Program-made: the position numbers and the translations under genes
The notes under the pieces: model-generated
What the model saw: only the letters and a program-made list of their open reading frames with translations
Databases searched by the model: none
Told to the model about the DNA's origin: nothing
Source of the DNA: Mycoplasma sp. CSL7491-lung
GTDB lineage: Bacteria > Bacillota_I > Bacilli_A > Mycoplasmatales > Metamycoplasmataceae
Length of the DNA stretch: 64,000 bases
Reading direction: 5' to 3'
NCBI RefSeq assembly: GCF_018913965.1
Contig: NZ_JAHMHG010000004.1
Coordinates: forward strand, 1-64,000
Shown here: piece by piece, positions 46,384-59,253 of the stretch
Layout: the number at the start of each line of letters is the position of its first letter
How positions within the stretch are numbered: the stretch's first letter is position 1

Positions 46384-48273
46384 TTAATATCCTTCTGTAA
46401 ATATTGCAGTATCTTTTTTACCATTTTCAAACCCATTTGGGTAAATTTTACTTAAGTTTTCACGATATGAAGCGGTTTGAGCAGAATATTTAGTTTTATC
46501 ACTTCCGTCAATCAAGTTATATGCCTTAATAGTATCGTTATTGAATGTATAATCATTTGATAATAATAAAGGTGTAAATGAACCTGATTTACTTAAATCA
46601 CCATAATCTACATTACTACTTACACCACTATATGCACCAATAATTTGTCCAAATTCATTATAAACAACTGAACCTGATGCTCCATAATATAATGATGAAA
46701 AGTTAATTCTTTGTGTAAATCCGTAGAAATCAGCTAATGTTTTACCAAATATTTCTGTGTATGGAGAAAAATTATTATTTGTCATTTTTTCTTCATAAGC
46801 TCTTGCTGCTAACCCAAAAGTCTCTGAATTTTTTGAGGTACCTGTGTATCAATTTTGATCACTATTTCTTTCTACTGGATTATTACGGCTTCAAGCTGAA
46901 GAAGATGAATCAACAGCTGGATATCCACCGATATAAATATCTTTTGCATTAGTTAAGTTTTCTCCGGAATTTTGCATTGCACTTATATAATCAGTTGTAA
47001 GTGTGTATGTTGAGACTTTTTTATCTTGATTTGGAGTTGTATTAGTTTTATTTCTTTCGATATATTGGTCTAAAGCTTTAGTTGCATCTTTAAATCATTT
47101 CGAATGAGTATCATCCATTTTTGAAAAATCTACATCTATTTCAAAGACAGCAAAGTCAGTGTAAAAAGGTATATATTTATTATTTTGTAAAGTATTATTA
47201 AGTGCTCAAATTGAATTGCTCTTATCGTTAATATCTTCATAATCTTGAGCTTTTAACTGTTCAAAACGTTCTTGAGTTTTTCTTCTAGCCTCTTGTTGAT
47301 ACTTATTTATATATTCATGTTTCATAAAATCATAACCTGCAAAAATTAATTTAGGTTTTGAAATAGCACCATCATTAGCTTTTGTTGTTCTAGAAGCATC
47401 ATTATCGCTTCTTTCTCTGTTTGTGAATAATTCATTATTTGTTAATCAATTCGTTCTATAACGTTCATCACCCGCATAATTAAAGTTATTATTTTTAGCT
47501 TCAAAATCAGTTATATATTCACTACTTTTTCCAATCGAAATAGAATTAGCCTTAAAACCTCTTTCGTCATCGTAATTTAATTGCTTTGCAACACTTTCTT
47601 CTAAAGTATTAGATAACATACCGATAACATGTAAATTAGTAGCTAAGAACAACTTGTATTTGTTTTCATCTTGTTTATGATAATCAAGCAATCAAGCAGT
47701 ACCACCTGAAGTTGCTAAAAACGAACTATCGTCAGTGCCTAAATTTACACCAAATTTAATTGCAAATGTACGGTCATATATTTCTTTATAAATGTCTTTT
47801 TCGCTAGGTTTTGTAAACTTATTTACATCCATTGAATATTGGTGATCTCTTTTTCTTAAATTATTGAAAAAATCAGCATCAGGTATAAAAGGCATTTCAG
47901 GGTTCGGTTTCGAAGGTTGATTTTGTGCTCCACTCCCTCCAACTTCATTAGCATTACTATTTGATTGATTTTCACCTGTGTTTTCGGGATTAGTTGTTTT
48001 TTCATTAGTTTGTGTATTTGCAACATTACTTTGGTCTTGAGCATTGGCGTTTGAGTTCGTTGAATCCGCCACATTTTCATTTTTATTTGGTGTAGTATCA
48101 CTATTAGTTTTATTATTTTGTGATTCTGTTTTAGCTAAGTTATCATTATTTTTAATATCTTTTTTATTCTCTTCTTTTTTTGGAGAATTATATTTATTTT
48201 GTGAACAAGAAACCACCGCAATTGTAGGTAGAATCACTGTCGATATCATTGATAATAATATTTTCTTTTTCAT
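46384..48273 (-). CDS. DUF31-family lipoprotein serine protease (MIP-like)
   Basis: A 629-residue surface lipoprotein of the DUF31 family. In some mycoplasmas this family includes the MIP protease that cleaves immunoglobulin. The signal ends in VVSC (Cys23), then a ~110-residue Asn/Gln/Thr/Glu-rich linker, then a trypsin-like fold. The likely catalytic His is in FLATNLHVIG near residue 214, the Asp near FYTDFAVFEID, and the Ser in YGASGSVVYN near 533. Ten or so Trp codons are TGA. An AAGGACGG site precedes ATG 48273. No MIB (immunoglobulin-binding) partner gene is in the window, so the target is open. Confidence 0.85.
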
Positions 48274-48689
48274 TTTAGTACCGTCCTTATTATGAATATT
48301 TAATCAATATTTGAAATTATATACTTATATATAAATTTTAATAAAAAGTGAAAAAATATTTTTTAGACATAAAAATAGACATAAAAAATGTTTTTTCACA
48401 TTAAACTAAATATTAAATAAAATATTAATATAAAATACTTTTTAATATTTTTAAAAAAGTGGAAGATGTACATGAATTAGGAGGCAGTTGAGTCTCAACA
48501 CTTAGAAACTCAAACCTTTAGTTCTTATGATGATATTTTAAAAATATTAGAAGACTTAAAATAAAAGCATTCGTTTTGTTTGCTTTTTTATTAAAACAAA
48601 TGTTTGTTGAGTTTAATTATTTATTATAAAATATTAATGAGTAGTTTCGCATATTTTAAACCTATTTACAAAAAATAAAGGAGATAAAT
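48274..48689. other. Gene-free stretch with a possible gene remnant
   Basis: Most of it is A/T-rich promoter sequence for the two divergent genes. At 48481-48564 a 27-codon stretch (EAVESQHLETQTFSSYDDIL and on) reads like the end of a real protein but lacks a start and is preceded by a TAG codon. A terminator-like AAAAGCA...TGCTTTTTT follows at 48562-48590. It may be the tail of a decayed gene. Confidence 0.35.
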
Positions 48690-50066
48690 ATGATTAAACT
48701 ACAAAATAATATATTAAAGTACAAATTCAAAAATCCACTTTTATTACACCAAGCCTTAATTACTAAAGGATACTCAAATACAAATAGTAATGGTGGAAGT
48801 TTAGAAAACGGTCTAAAAACCGTAAATAATGAATACCTTGAGTTTTTAGGGGATCCTGTTCTCAATTTAGTTGTCAAAGAGTATTTGATTGGTAAATATA
48901 AGAAAAAAGACATCCCTAGCTTAGACATTGAGGTTGATTTAGGTAAAATAAACGATGAATCACAAAGTTACTTTAAAAATGATCATTTAAAAATAATCGC
49001 AAAAACAATTAACATTAATGAATTAAAGCATTCTAGTCGAACAAATGACGAGGACGATAGCTCTAAAGAAAATGCTGATATTATTGAAGCAATCATTGGA
49101 GCTGTATATATAGACTCAAATTATGATTTTAATATTACTCGTGATGTTGTAATTAGACTACTACAAATTGGTGAATCTTCTGGAAAAAGTGACGAAAATA
49201 TTATTAATAATACAGTTAAAAATAGTAAAGAAGTTGCAATTTCTAAACAAAATAAAGTAGCATTCAAAATTCCAACAGAAAAAAGTAATATTGATAAACT
49301 AATAAAATTAAATATTATTGATGTTACAAATACACTTTCTCAACTTGTTAAGGAAGGTTCAAACAATAATTGAGAAAGTATAATATCTGTTAAAGATAAG
49401 TTAAACAATAGTAATTTAGTTGAATTTAAGTCTAAAAAGTCAAAGAAAAAAGATTCAATTAACGATGTAATTGTAAAATTAGATAAATGATCTACTAGCC
49501 GTTTAAGTGATTATGAGAATAATTTAAATACTCCTTCTAAAAAAGATTTAGAAAAGTATGTAAATAAAGACGATTTAAGTAAAGTCGAATCACTAACATT
49601 TAAATTTGAAAGCAAGCAAAGCGGCATTACAACTTGATTTTTTGTAGGTAAATTGAAACTTAATAACCAAAACACTAACCATGACTTTAAAGTTTCTGCA
49701 CCTAAAAAAGATAAGTTAAAATCTGAAGTTAAAAATTATATTGCTAACTATATTAAAAATATAGATAAACCAAAAGCAAAAAATAAAAAAACCGATGATT
49801 TAGCATCAAAAATAGTCGCTTACGAAAAGGAATCAAGACCTTTTGCTAGCTTAAAAAATAAATTTGAGAAATATAAAATCGAAATTACTGATATCACTGA
49901 AAAACAAATATCAAAAGATAAGGTTGAATTAAACGTTTCGCTGCTATTTAAAAATAATTCTGAAACAATGACTAAAAAAATTGAATCAAACAATCGTACA
50001 AAAGCGTTAAATTCACTTTCTAATCAATTGCATTTAGCAATTAATAACAAATTCAAAGATAAATAG
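48690..50066 (+). CDS. RNase III-domain protein with an unassigned C-terminal half, 458 aa
   Basis: Residues about 1-160 match ribonuclease III. The signature NNEYLEFLGDPVLNLVVKEY (47-66) and the second cluster ENADIIEAIIGAVYID (127-142) keep all four metal-binding acids (E51, D55, D130, E133). Unlike normal RNase III (~230 residues), it continues for about 300 residues that are Lys/Asn/Asp-rich. The last part (LNSLSNQLHLAINNKF) could be a diverged double-strand RNA-binding fold. An Asp/Glu-rich insert lies at 118-128. Three TGA Trp codons. AAAGGAGA precedes ATG. It may be a second RNase III beside a canonical rnc elsewhere; that cannot be seen here. Confidence 0.75.
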
Positions 50067-50106
50067 TTGAAAAAAATACGAAACTACTCTAGACTATTTA
50101 TTAGTT

Positions 50107-50141
50107 AAAAACCTTAGCCCTTTTACAAGACTAAGGTTTTT
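50107..50141 (+). terminator. Terminator after the RNase III-domain gene
   Basis: AAAAACCTTAG pairs with CTAAGGTTTTT around a short loop. Confidence 0.8.
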
Positions 50142-50217
50142 AAATTAAAATTTATGATTTTTTAAATTTTTTAAAAAATAGATTTCGTTTTAAATATAAA
50201 ATTTTTATTATTAAAAA

Positions 50218-50248
50218 CAAAAACTGGACTTGTTAAAGTTCAGTTTTT
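50218..50248 (-). terminator. Terminator of the phosphoketolase gene
   Basis: AAAAACTGGACT pairs with AGTTCAGTTTTT (one G-U pair), nine bases after the phosphoketolase stop on the minus strand. Confidence 0.8.
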
Positions 50249-50256
50249 CTCTGTTA

Positions 50257-52641
50257 TTATTTATTTAAATCTTCTCATTTTCAATTTCTAACTTCATCAA
50301 TATCAATACCAACTTCTTTTATATAGTAGTTGTGGTATGCGATTTTTTCGTCCATTAAATCTAAGAAATCTTTAACATTTTCTTGACCATACACTGCTCT
50401 AGCGGCTGTTTTAGACATGTGGAATCTATCCATGTGTGACATTAAACGAATATCAAATGATGTAGTGATATCACCATTTTCCCTGTATCCGTGAACTCAT
50501 AAATTGTGGTTTCTACGTGAGAAGAAGAAGTCTCTAATTAAACCTTCAAATCCGTGGAACGCAAATAATATTGGTTTATTTGTTGTAAACACTGAATTAA
50601 ATTCTTCATCTGATAAACCACGTGGGTCAATACTTTGATGTCTTAATTTTAATAAATCAACAACATTAACGAATCTGATTTTTAGATCTTTAAAATGTTT
50701 ATTTAAAATTGAAATTGTAGCTAATGCTTCTAAGTTTGGTTCTGTTCCTGCAGCTACAACAACTAAATCTGGTTCTTCACCTTCTTTAACGGTTGATGCT
50801 CAATCAATTACTTTGTAACCTTTTTCAACCAATTCTCTCGCTTCTTCTACGTTATAAAATTGATCTCTAGGTTGTTTTGACGCAACAATTAAGTTAATTA
50901 CATTTCTTTCTCTAAATGATTTATCTAAAACTGCTAATAATGTATTTGAGTCTGCAGGTAAATATTCTCTGATTAATTCAGGTCTTTTATCTGCTAAGTG
51001 TCCTAAAATACCTGGATCTTGGTGTGTATAACCATTGTGATCTTGTTGGAATGCAGTTGATGTTGCAATAACGTTTAATGAAGGATAATCTTTTCTTCAT
51101 GAAATTTTATTTGCTTTAACAACTCATTTCATATGTTGAGTTAACATAGAATCAACTACTCTTAAAAATGATTCATATGAAGCAAAGAATCCGTGACGTC
51201 CAGTTAATACATAACCTTCTAAGAATCCTTCTGCTTGGTGTTCTGATAATTGAGAATCAATTAATCTTCCCGCAGGACTTAAAGCTTCATCTAATTCAGG
51301 ATTAATTTTTTCCATTCATTGTCTATTTGTTACTTTTAAAACTTCAAATAATCTATTTGATTTAGTTTCATCAGGTCCAAAAGCTCTAAAGTTTGTTGGA
51401 TTTCTTTTGATAATATCAGCAAATCAATAGCTAGCTGTTACCATATCTTGGTCTTTAACTTCACCAGGTTTAGTAAATTTAAGTGCAAAATCTTCTCAAT
51501 TTCCAAAATTAAGTGTTGTAGGGTTTACACCACCATTTGTAATTGGGTGCATTGCCATTCTTTTTTCACCTTTTGGCGCGATATCAGCAAATTCTTTTTT
51601 AAAAGAACCATCTTCGTTAAATAATTCATGTGGTTTATATGATAATAATCAATTTTCTAATTCATCAATCATTTTTGGGTTTTCAGAAGTAACTGGAACT
51701 GGTACTTGGTGAGCTCTAAAACTTCCTTCATATTTTAAGTTATTAATTCTTTCAGGTAATGTTCAACCTTTTGGTGTTCTAACAATTAAAGCTGGTCAAA
51801 CAGGTCTTGTTGCTTCTTCAGCTGGTCTTTGTCTTTGCTCAGCATGAATTGCTTTAATTTTTTCGATTGCTAAATCAAATTTTTCTGCCATTAACTCATG
51901 AATACCAATAGTATCTTTTGGGTCAGCTTCAACAAAAATAGCTTCTCAACCATAACCTGCTAGCATATCTGAAATTTCTTTATCAGTTTTTCTAGCATAA
52001 ATTGTAGGGTTTGAAATTTTTCCACCATTAACATGAACAATAGGCAATACAACCCCGTCATTTACAGGATTAATAAATGATGATGAGAATCAACTTCCTG
52101 CTAAAGGACCTGTTTCTGCTTCACCATCCCCAATAACTGTTGCCGCAATAATATTTGGGTTATCTAAAATAGCACCTACTGCATGTGAAATTGAATATCC
52201 TAATTCCCCACCTTCATGAATTGAACCAGGTGTTTCGGGAGCAGCATGAGACGCTGTACCACCAGGGAATGAGAATCTTTTAAACATTCTTGTTAACCCT
52301 TCAGTATCATTTGTAATTTCTGGGAATAGTTCTGAATAACTTCCGTCTAAAAATGAGTTAGAAATCATAACTTGTCCACCATGACCTGGACCTGAAATGT
52401 AAAACATTTCTAAATCATATTTATTTATTACACGATTTAAGTGTGCATAAATTAAGTTTTGACCAGGTATTGTTCCTCAGTGCCCAATTGGATACATTTT
52501 AATATCTTCTGGACGAATTTTATCAAAAAGTAAAGGATTATTTCTTAAGTACATTTGACCTAATGATAAATAATTTGCAGCTCTTCATCAAGCATGAACT
52601 TTATCTAAATAATCTTTACTATCAAAATCATTTTTTTTCAT
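50257..52641 (-). CDS. xfp: Phosphoketolase (xylulose-5-phosphate/fructose-6-phosphate)
   Basis: A thiamine-diphosphate enzyme that splits xylulose-5-phosphate (and perhaps fructose-6-phosphate) with phosphate to acetyl phosphate and a shorter sugar phosphate. It has 794 residues. Landmarks: [29 protein letters not shown] near residue 72, [15 protein letters not shown] (thiamine-diphosphate binding) near 178, and [20 protein letters not shown]. An AGGAG site precedes ATG 52641. Many Trp codons are TGA. It stands alone. It could feed acetate kinase for ATP and needs thiamine diphosphate, which may tie it to the p37-type transporter. Confidence 0.96.
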
Positions 52642-52789
52642 AAATCTCCTAATTTATTATTTTATTTTTTATTAAAAGAATCTTTTTTTCAAAAGATAAC
52701 TATATAGTATATTTATTATATTATTTTTATATTATTTTTTATAAAAATATGTTTTTATTTCATATTTTCCATTGCATTGTATAAGTTTA

Positions 52790-52825
52790 TAAAAATATTC
52801 AGTAAACACCGAATATCTTTTTTTA
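52790..52825 (-). terminator. Terminator of the polC-HAD operon
   Basis: ATATTCGG pairs with CTGAATAT (allowing one mismatch) and is followed by T residues on the minus strand, right after the HAD stop at 52823. The rest of 52642-52789 is A/T-rich promoter sequence for xfp. Confidence 0.65.
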
Positions 52826-53635
52826 TTCTTCTATAAATTGTTTTAAATACTTAGCAAGTCCGGAGTCATTACATGAATGACTTGTAACCTCGTCAGCTAT
52901 TTGTTTTAATTCATCAACTGAATTTGCCATGGCAACAAGTTTTCCTATCTTGCCTTTTGCAGATGCATCATTCATCGAATCGCCTATATGAATTGCATCT
53001 TTTGGATCGATCCCTCACAGTTTACATAATCTTAACTCTTCATCACCTTTAGATACATTTGCTCCTGTTATTTCTAGTATATTATTATTTCCACTAATTG
53101 TAACAGTTAATCTACCTTCGAATTTTTTGCCTCATTCATTAGCTAATTCTTTGATTCTATCCTTATTTAAATTTCAAATAAGAGCCTTGTATACATCAAA
53201 ATCATTTTTGTAATCCTTATATCTTTTAGCATTTTTCTTACCAAATCCCATAAGAATTTTATAAAATCAGTTTTTGACAAACGCCAAATCTCTTGAGTTT
53301 GAATTATAAACTACAAAAGATTTACTTTTTTTAATTTCATCAAAAAGTTCTTGAGCAACTTTTGGATCTACTATTTCTTTATTAACTACTTCTCCCTTTA
53401 CAACTGTTTGTGCACCATTTCAAGCAATATAAGTTTCAGAACCTAAATCTCTAACTATTTTAGCTGTTTTTGGGTTAACACCTCTCCCGGTTGATACAAT
53501 AACCGGAATTTGTGTTTGAAGTTTTCTAATTATATTTTTTGTATATTCTGTGGCTTCTTTGTGTCAAAATTTTTCGCCTGGACCATCTAAAGTTGTTCCG
53601 TCTAGGTCTATAAAAATTACTTTTGGTTTATTCAT
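52823..53635 (-). CDS. HAD-superfamily phosphatase, Cof type
   Basis: A 270-residue Cof-type HAD hydrolase: motif I FIDLDGTTLDG (8-18), motif II VSTGRG near 47, motif III Lys in NVSKGDEEL and motif IV HIGDSMNDASA near 217. It shares the fold of the protein at 21541-22383 but is clearly diverged. Seven TGA Trp codons. It follows polC by 13 bases with an AAGGAG site and probably shares its transcript. The substrate is unknown. Confidence 0.88.
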
Positions 53636-53648
53636 TTTTTCTCCTTAA

Positions 53649-56600
53649 TTATAATGTAAATAATGACATTTGATTAGTTTCTGTTAGATCTTTAAGAACA
53701 CCTAATTCATCTAGCACGTTTGTTATGGTTTTATTTACACCACTTCTTAATTTAAAGTCTTCTTTCGAAATAAACGGTCTTTCTTCACGAGCTTGAACTA
53801 ATTTTTGGGCAGCCGCAAGACCTAAACCTTTAACAGATGTAAAAGGCGGAATTAAAGCGTTATTTTCATAATCAATTATTCATTCATCTGCTTTAGATTT
53901 CATTAAATCAATATTAGAAATTTTATAACCTCTAGCATAAATTTCACGTGCTATTTCTAAAGTTACTAGAAGATCTTCATCTAATTTCTTTTTATCTTTT
54001 AATTTATTAATTTCGTTAATTTTTTCATTAATTTTTACCGCTTTAAAATCATCTACAATAACTTTAATATCAAACTCTGATACACGTATTGATAGATATG
54101 TTGAATAATATTCCAATGGTTTATATAACTTAAATCAAGCAATACGTCAAGCCATAATTACATATGCTGTAGCATGTGCCTTAGGGAACATATACTCAAT
54201 CATTAACATACTTTTTATCATTCACTCCGGAATATTATTTTTCTTTAGCTCTGATTGTTCTTCCGGGCTTAATCCTTTACCTTTTCTAACTTTTTCCATT
54301 ACCTTAAATGAAAATAAGGGATCTAAACCTTTTTTAATTAAAATTAACATAATATCATCCCTACAAGAAATGACATCACTTACAGACATATTTTGTTCTT
54401 TGATTAATGTTTCTGCATTACCCTTTCACACGTTTGTACCATGTGATAATCCTGAAATAGAAATTAAGTCTGAAAAAGTTCTAGGATTTGCATCTTTAAG
54501 CATTTTTCTAACAAAGTTGGTACCAAATTCTGGTAATCCTACTGCACCTGTAGGCTCGTCTCCAATTTCGCTAGGTTGAATACCTAACTCTTTAGTGCTA
54601 TAAAATAATGACATAACTCTAGGATCTTTTTTAGGTATATCCGTTTTAACATTAACTCCTGTCATCTTAGATAACATAGCAATCGCGGTAGGATCTCTAT
54701 GACCTAAAATATCTAATTTTAATAAATTATCATGAATAGATTCAAAATTTAAATGAGTAGTTTTTCAATTTAATGAAGTATCATCGGCTGGATAATTAAT
54801 TGGTGTAAAATACTCTACATCAAATTCTTTTGGTACAATGATAATACCACCAGGGTGTTGACCTGTAGTACGTTTAACTCCTTCAATTTTGTATGATAAA
54901 AAGTCTATATAACTATTTGTGTAACCAAAATTAAACTCTTCGTTTGCTTTTTTAATATAACCAAATGCTGTTTTATCTTTTATAGTTGATATTGTACCAG
55001 CTCTAAAAGTATGATATTCTCCGAAAAGTTCCTTTATATAATCATGTATAAATCCTTGATATTCACTTGAGAAATTAAGGTCTATATCCGGAACTTTATC
55101 AGCTTGAAAGCCTAAGAAAGTTTCAAAAGGTATCGAATTCCCATCCTTATCCATTAAAATATTGCATTTTTCACACATTTTATCATCTAAATCATAACCT
55201 GATGGAGTTGGAGGATTTTTAACTAGCTCAAAATATTTACAATTATCACAAATATAATGCGGTGGTAATGGGTTAACTTCAGTTATTTCTGCCATTGTTG
55301 CAACAAAAGATGAACCAACACTACCACGACTACCAACGATATATCCATTTTCTTCAGATTTTTTTACTAAAATATGTGAAATTCAATAAACAACATCAAA
55401 ACCATATTTTAAAATAGGTTCCAATTCTTGTTTAATCCTTAATTCTACAATTTCAGGTAATTTTTCGCCATATTTCTTATGTGCATTACTATAAACTAAC
55501 TCTTTTAATTTTACATTTGAATTATCAAATTTAGGGGTATATAATTTTTCTCGCGTTACAACAATATTATCATCAACCATATCTGCAATTTTATTTGGAG
55601 TTTCCACAACAATTTCTTTTACTAAATCTAAATGACCCAGAAAACTAAATTGATGAATCATTTCTTCGGTTGTTAAATAATTTAATGTTGGTATTTGTAA
55701 ACTATCTTTCTTTCTATAATCAAACAAAAAATGAGATGTATTTCCAATTCCTTTTGAATATACTAGTGATTTGAAAAATATTGCATCTTCTTTAGTTTCG
55801 TATCTAACGTCACCAATAGCAACCACCATCTTATTTAAACTTTTTGCCTTATTAACAAGATGTTTAAGCAACCCTTCTATTTCTTCTTTTGAAAAATCAT
55901 CTTTTCCACTTCATTTATGAGAAAGCGTTTGCGGCGCTGGTATTTCTATATAATCACATCTTTCAATGATTTTCTCTAACTCTATATCATTCGAATAAAG
56001 TAGTTTATCAATTAATTCACCCCTTAAACCATTTGAACCAATTAATATATTTTTACTTTTTGGTAAATCGTCAAAAAACATTTTTGGAGAGTTTCAAAAA
56101 CGTTCTGTTAATGTTTTTGAAATCATTTGGAAAATTTCTTTTAAACCATCGTTGTTCAAAGCGATTACTGAATATTGATTAAAAGTAGTATTTAACTTAG
56201 AATAAAATAATTTTTCATCTCTAGTAAATTCATTCAACTCGCTCAATGTTACTACATTGTTATCGACAAATCAAAAAATAGAGTTCTTAAAAGCACTAGC
56301 CAAAACTTCCGCATCATAATCAGCTCGGTGAGCAACTTCGGTATCATAAATAACATCGAAGTTCTTACAAAATTCACCTAAACTATGTTTTTTCTTATCT
56401 TCAAAAATAATTCTTGAAATCATAAGAGTATCTATATATGTTGTTTTTGGTAATTCTCTATTAGCTTCTAAAAACTTTTGTATCAAGAAGTTCATGTCAA
56501 ATTTTGCATTATGCGCAACCGCTATTTTATTGTTGAATAATTCATAAATTTTATCAAGCGCATCGTCTAATTGAATACCTTGAGAATCAATCATTTGTTG

Positions 56601-58034
56601 AGTAATACCTGTTAAGTTAGTTGTAAATGCAGATAGAGGTTTTTTAGCTTTAACAAAAAATTGTGACTTATTGACAATCTCGCCGTTCTTAATTACGGTT
56701 GCACCAAATTCTATCAATTCCCCAATTCTTGGAGATAAATGAGTTGTTTCTATATCGAAAACAACAAATTCCGCATCGTTAATATTTATACTAGGGTCGA
56801 AATCACCTAAAATAATATTATTTCCTTTTTCGATAATATCAAAAGAAACACCATAAATGGGTTTTATGCCATTTTTCTTTGCTGCTTGTGTAAATTCAGG
56901 AAACGCTTGAACCGAATTTGAATCTAGTATTGCAACGGCTTTGTGACCATGTTTTTTAGCAATTTCTACTAAATCTGTCGCAGATAAAATACCATCCATG
57001 GTATTCATTTTAGTTCTTGCTGATAATTCAATTCTCTTTTCTATTGAATTATCCAAAGTAACATTATGATAAGGATTATCTCCAACAATAATTTTATCTG
57101 ATCTAACATTTTTATTTAAGTCAAAACCATATCTGTTTATTTGTAATAATCCATCAACAAGAATAAATTGTCCAACTTTATAAATTGTCGCATTGTTTTT
57201 ATCTTCACCTAAATAGTGAGAAACTGTTATGGTATCTTTATAGTCTGTTAAACTATATTTTGCCACGTAGACATTACCTAGCCTTCTAATTTCTTGACGA
57301 TAAATTTCACCCTCAAAATGAACTTTTTTATTTGTTTCTAACTCCGAGAAAGTTGACATTTCTTTTATCGTTACATGATTATATGTATTTTTGGAAAATT
57401 TATTAAATCTAAAATTAGAATTATTATTGCTGTTATAAAAATTTGAACTATAACTATTTGTTTTTTGAATATTAACCTCTTTTTGGTTAAGTTCTTTTAT
57501 ATACTTTTGAAGTTCTTTATCATGTTCTTCAATATGATTAAAACTATTAATGGTTTCTACCAATTGAAAATCAATTTGAAAATCTTTAAATCCATAACGA
57601 ATCATATCATTTTTGATTATATTTCTAGCTTCAGTAATTTCCTCTTCGGAAATGTCTGATTCATGCTTTATTATATATGTTCCATTATTTGGATTTAATA
57701 CTAAAGCGGAACTATTTTTTTTAATTAATTCGGCAACTTTTGGTATTTTTTTAATTAATGCGGGTATTATGTTTAAAAGATATTCTCTAAATTCTAAGGA
57801 TTCGTATACATAATTTTTAACAATAAAATTAAATTTATTTTCTTTTGCAATTTTTGAATTTTTTGTAGCTCATAATAAATTTTTGAATGTTTTAAAATTC
57901 AAAATCGAATGTATTACAAAGGTAAACTCTTTTTCACTATTTTGTTCAAGAATAACATCATCTAATTCTGGGTCATATTTTAAACCAGAATAAATAGCAA
58001 AACTGTTTAATAAGTGATCTCTAAATTTAGACAT
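53649..58034 (-). CDS. polC: DNA polymerase III alpha subunit, PolC type
   Basis: The replicative polymerase of low-GC Gram-positives and mollicutes, 1461 residues with built-in proofreading. In order: an N-terminal domain, an OB-fold ([20 protein letters not shown]), a PHP segment ([20 protein letters not shown]) into which the 3'-5' exonuclease is inserted ([12 protein letters not shown] ... [12 protein letters not shown] ... [11 protein letters not shown]), then the polymerase core with [12 protein letters not shown] (catalytic Asp) and [12 protein letters not shown] Cys4 zinc finger (CDNCKYF ... CEKCNIL) is visible. ATG 58034 is preceded by AGAAGGAG; an in-frame ATG at 58061 lies inside the end of cdsA. 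TGA Trp codons are common. Confidence 0.96.
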
Positions 58035-58044
58035 ATGGCTCCTT

Positions 58045-59106
58045 CTAACTTTTTCAAGCAATAATTCCGATTAAACTTCATAAAACAAAAACAAACGATA
58101 CACTATCAAATCTATCCAAAATACCACCATGTCCTTTTAGTATTTTAGAGAAATCTTTAATTTCCAATCTACGCTTTATATATGAAAAATATAGGTCACC
58201 TAACAATGCAAAAATAGGCGAAGCGATAATTAATAATGAAAAACTTATTTTTTTAATTCCTTTATCAAAAACTAATTCTGACAAAATATTATCACCACTT
58301 TTTTGAGTAACACTATAATAGCTTCAAACAAAAATTAAAGCAATTAAAATAGCAAACACATAACCAATAATAGCCCCTTCCCAAGTTTTTTTAGGACTAA
58401 TTAATGGCGCCATCTTAGATTTAAATAGTTTATTTCCAAAAAACATGCCGCCAAAAAATCCGCCTGTGTCATAAGAAACCGAAAAAATAAAGAAAATAAT
58501 GATATATTCTAAACCTGTATTTAAAGTATTTAAATAAATATAGGTTTTTATAAAGTTAATAGCAATAAAAACTGATAAGAAAAAACTTATACCCCTATGC
58601 AAGAGTGCTAAATAATTAGTTTTATTATCATTAGAATAATATCTAAATAACATAAATATTATAGTTAATAATAAAATAAATACGTATGTTTGTCAACTAC
58701 CTAATATATAATTAAAAATATTACTCTTTAATATGCTGTCGGTAAGACCGTTTTCTAATAACTCCTTACCTAAAATAGGATTAGATCCATTTAAAATAAG
58801 TATATTTATTAAAAACTTGTCATTAACAAATAATCCAATAATTCCGATAAATGATATTAAAATTGATAATTTCGTTTTTTGTAAATAAGCTTTTGTAAGT
58901 TCGAATAACAAAATGAACAAAAAACTAGAAATTAATATTAAAGAAAAAATCCTTAATATTCAAAATGGCACAAGTTCAAAATTATAACTATAATAAAAGC
59001 TATATCTATTTATAGCAATAAACATTATAAAAATAACCGCAATAATGATTGCGGGAATTATTCTTTGACTAATAAGAGCATTCATTTTTTCATTTTTTGA
59101 AATCAT
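58045..59106 (-). CDS. cdsA: Phosphatidate cytidylyltransferase
   Basis: CdsA makes CDP-diacylglycerol from phosphatidate and CTP for phospholipid synthesis. The 353-residue product has about eight membrane helices and the C-terminal signature from [13 protein letters not shown] to [19 protein letters not shown]. It is longer than many CdsA proteins because of extra N-terminal helices. Four TGA Trp codons. TATAAT at 59113-59118 ends six bases before ATG 59106. It is followed by polC with ten bases between, so the order cdsA-polC-HAD may be one transcript. Confidence 0.93.
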
Positions 59107-59253
59107 ATTTATATTATAAACGATTACTAATTAAAAGTTATTATATTTTACATATAAAAGTTATTATTTTATTGCATTTTCATGTTATTTTATAATATAA
59201 ATTAATATCATTAACTAAAAAACATAGAAAAGTTATAATCTTTTTAAATTTAT

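Noticed and set aside
46384-46785. Frameshift in the DUF31 protease
   Set aside because: All pieces are in one frame and joined only by TGA codons.
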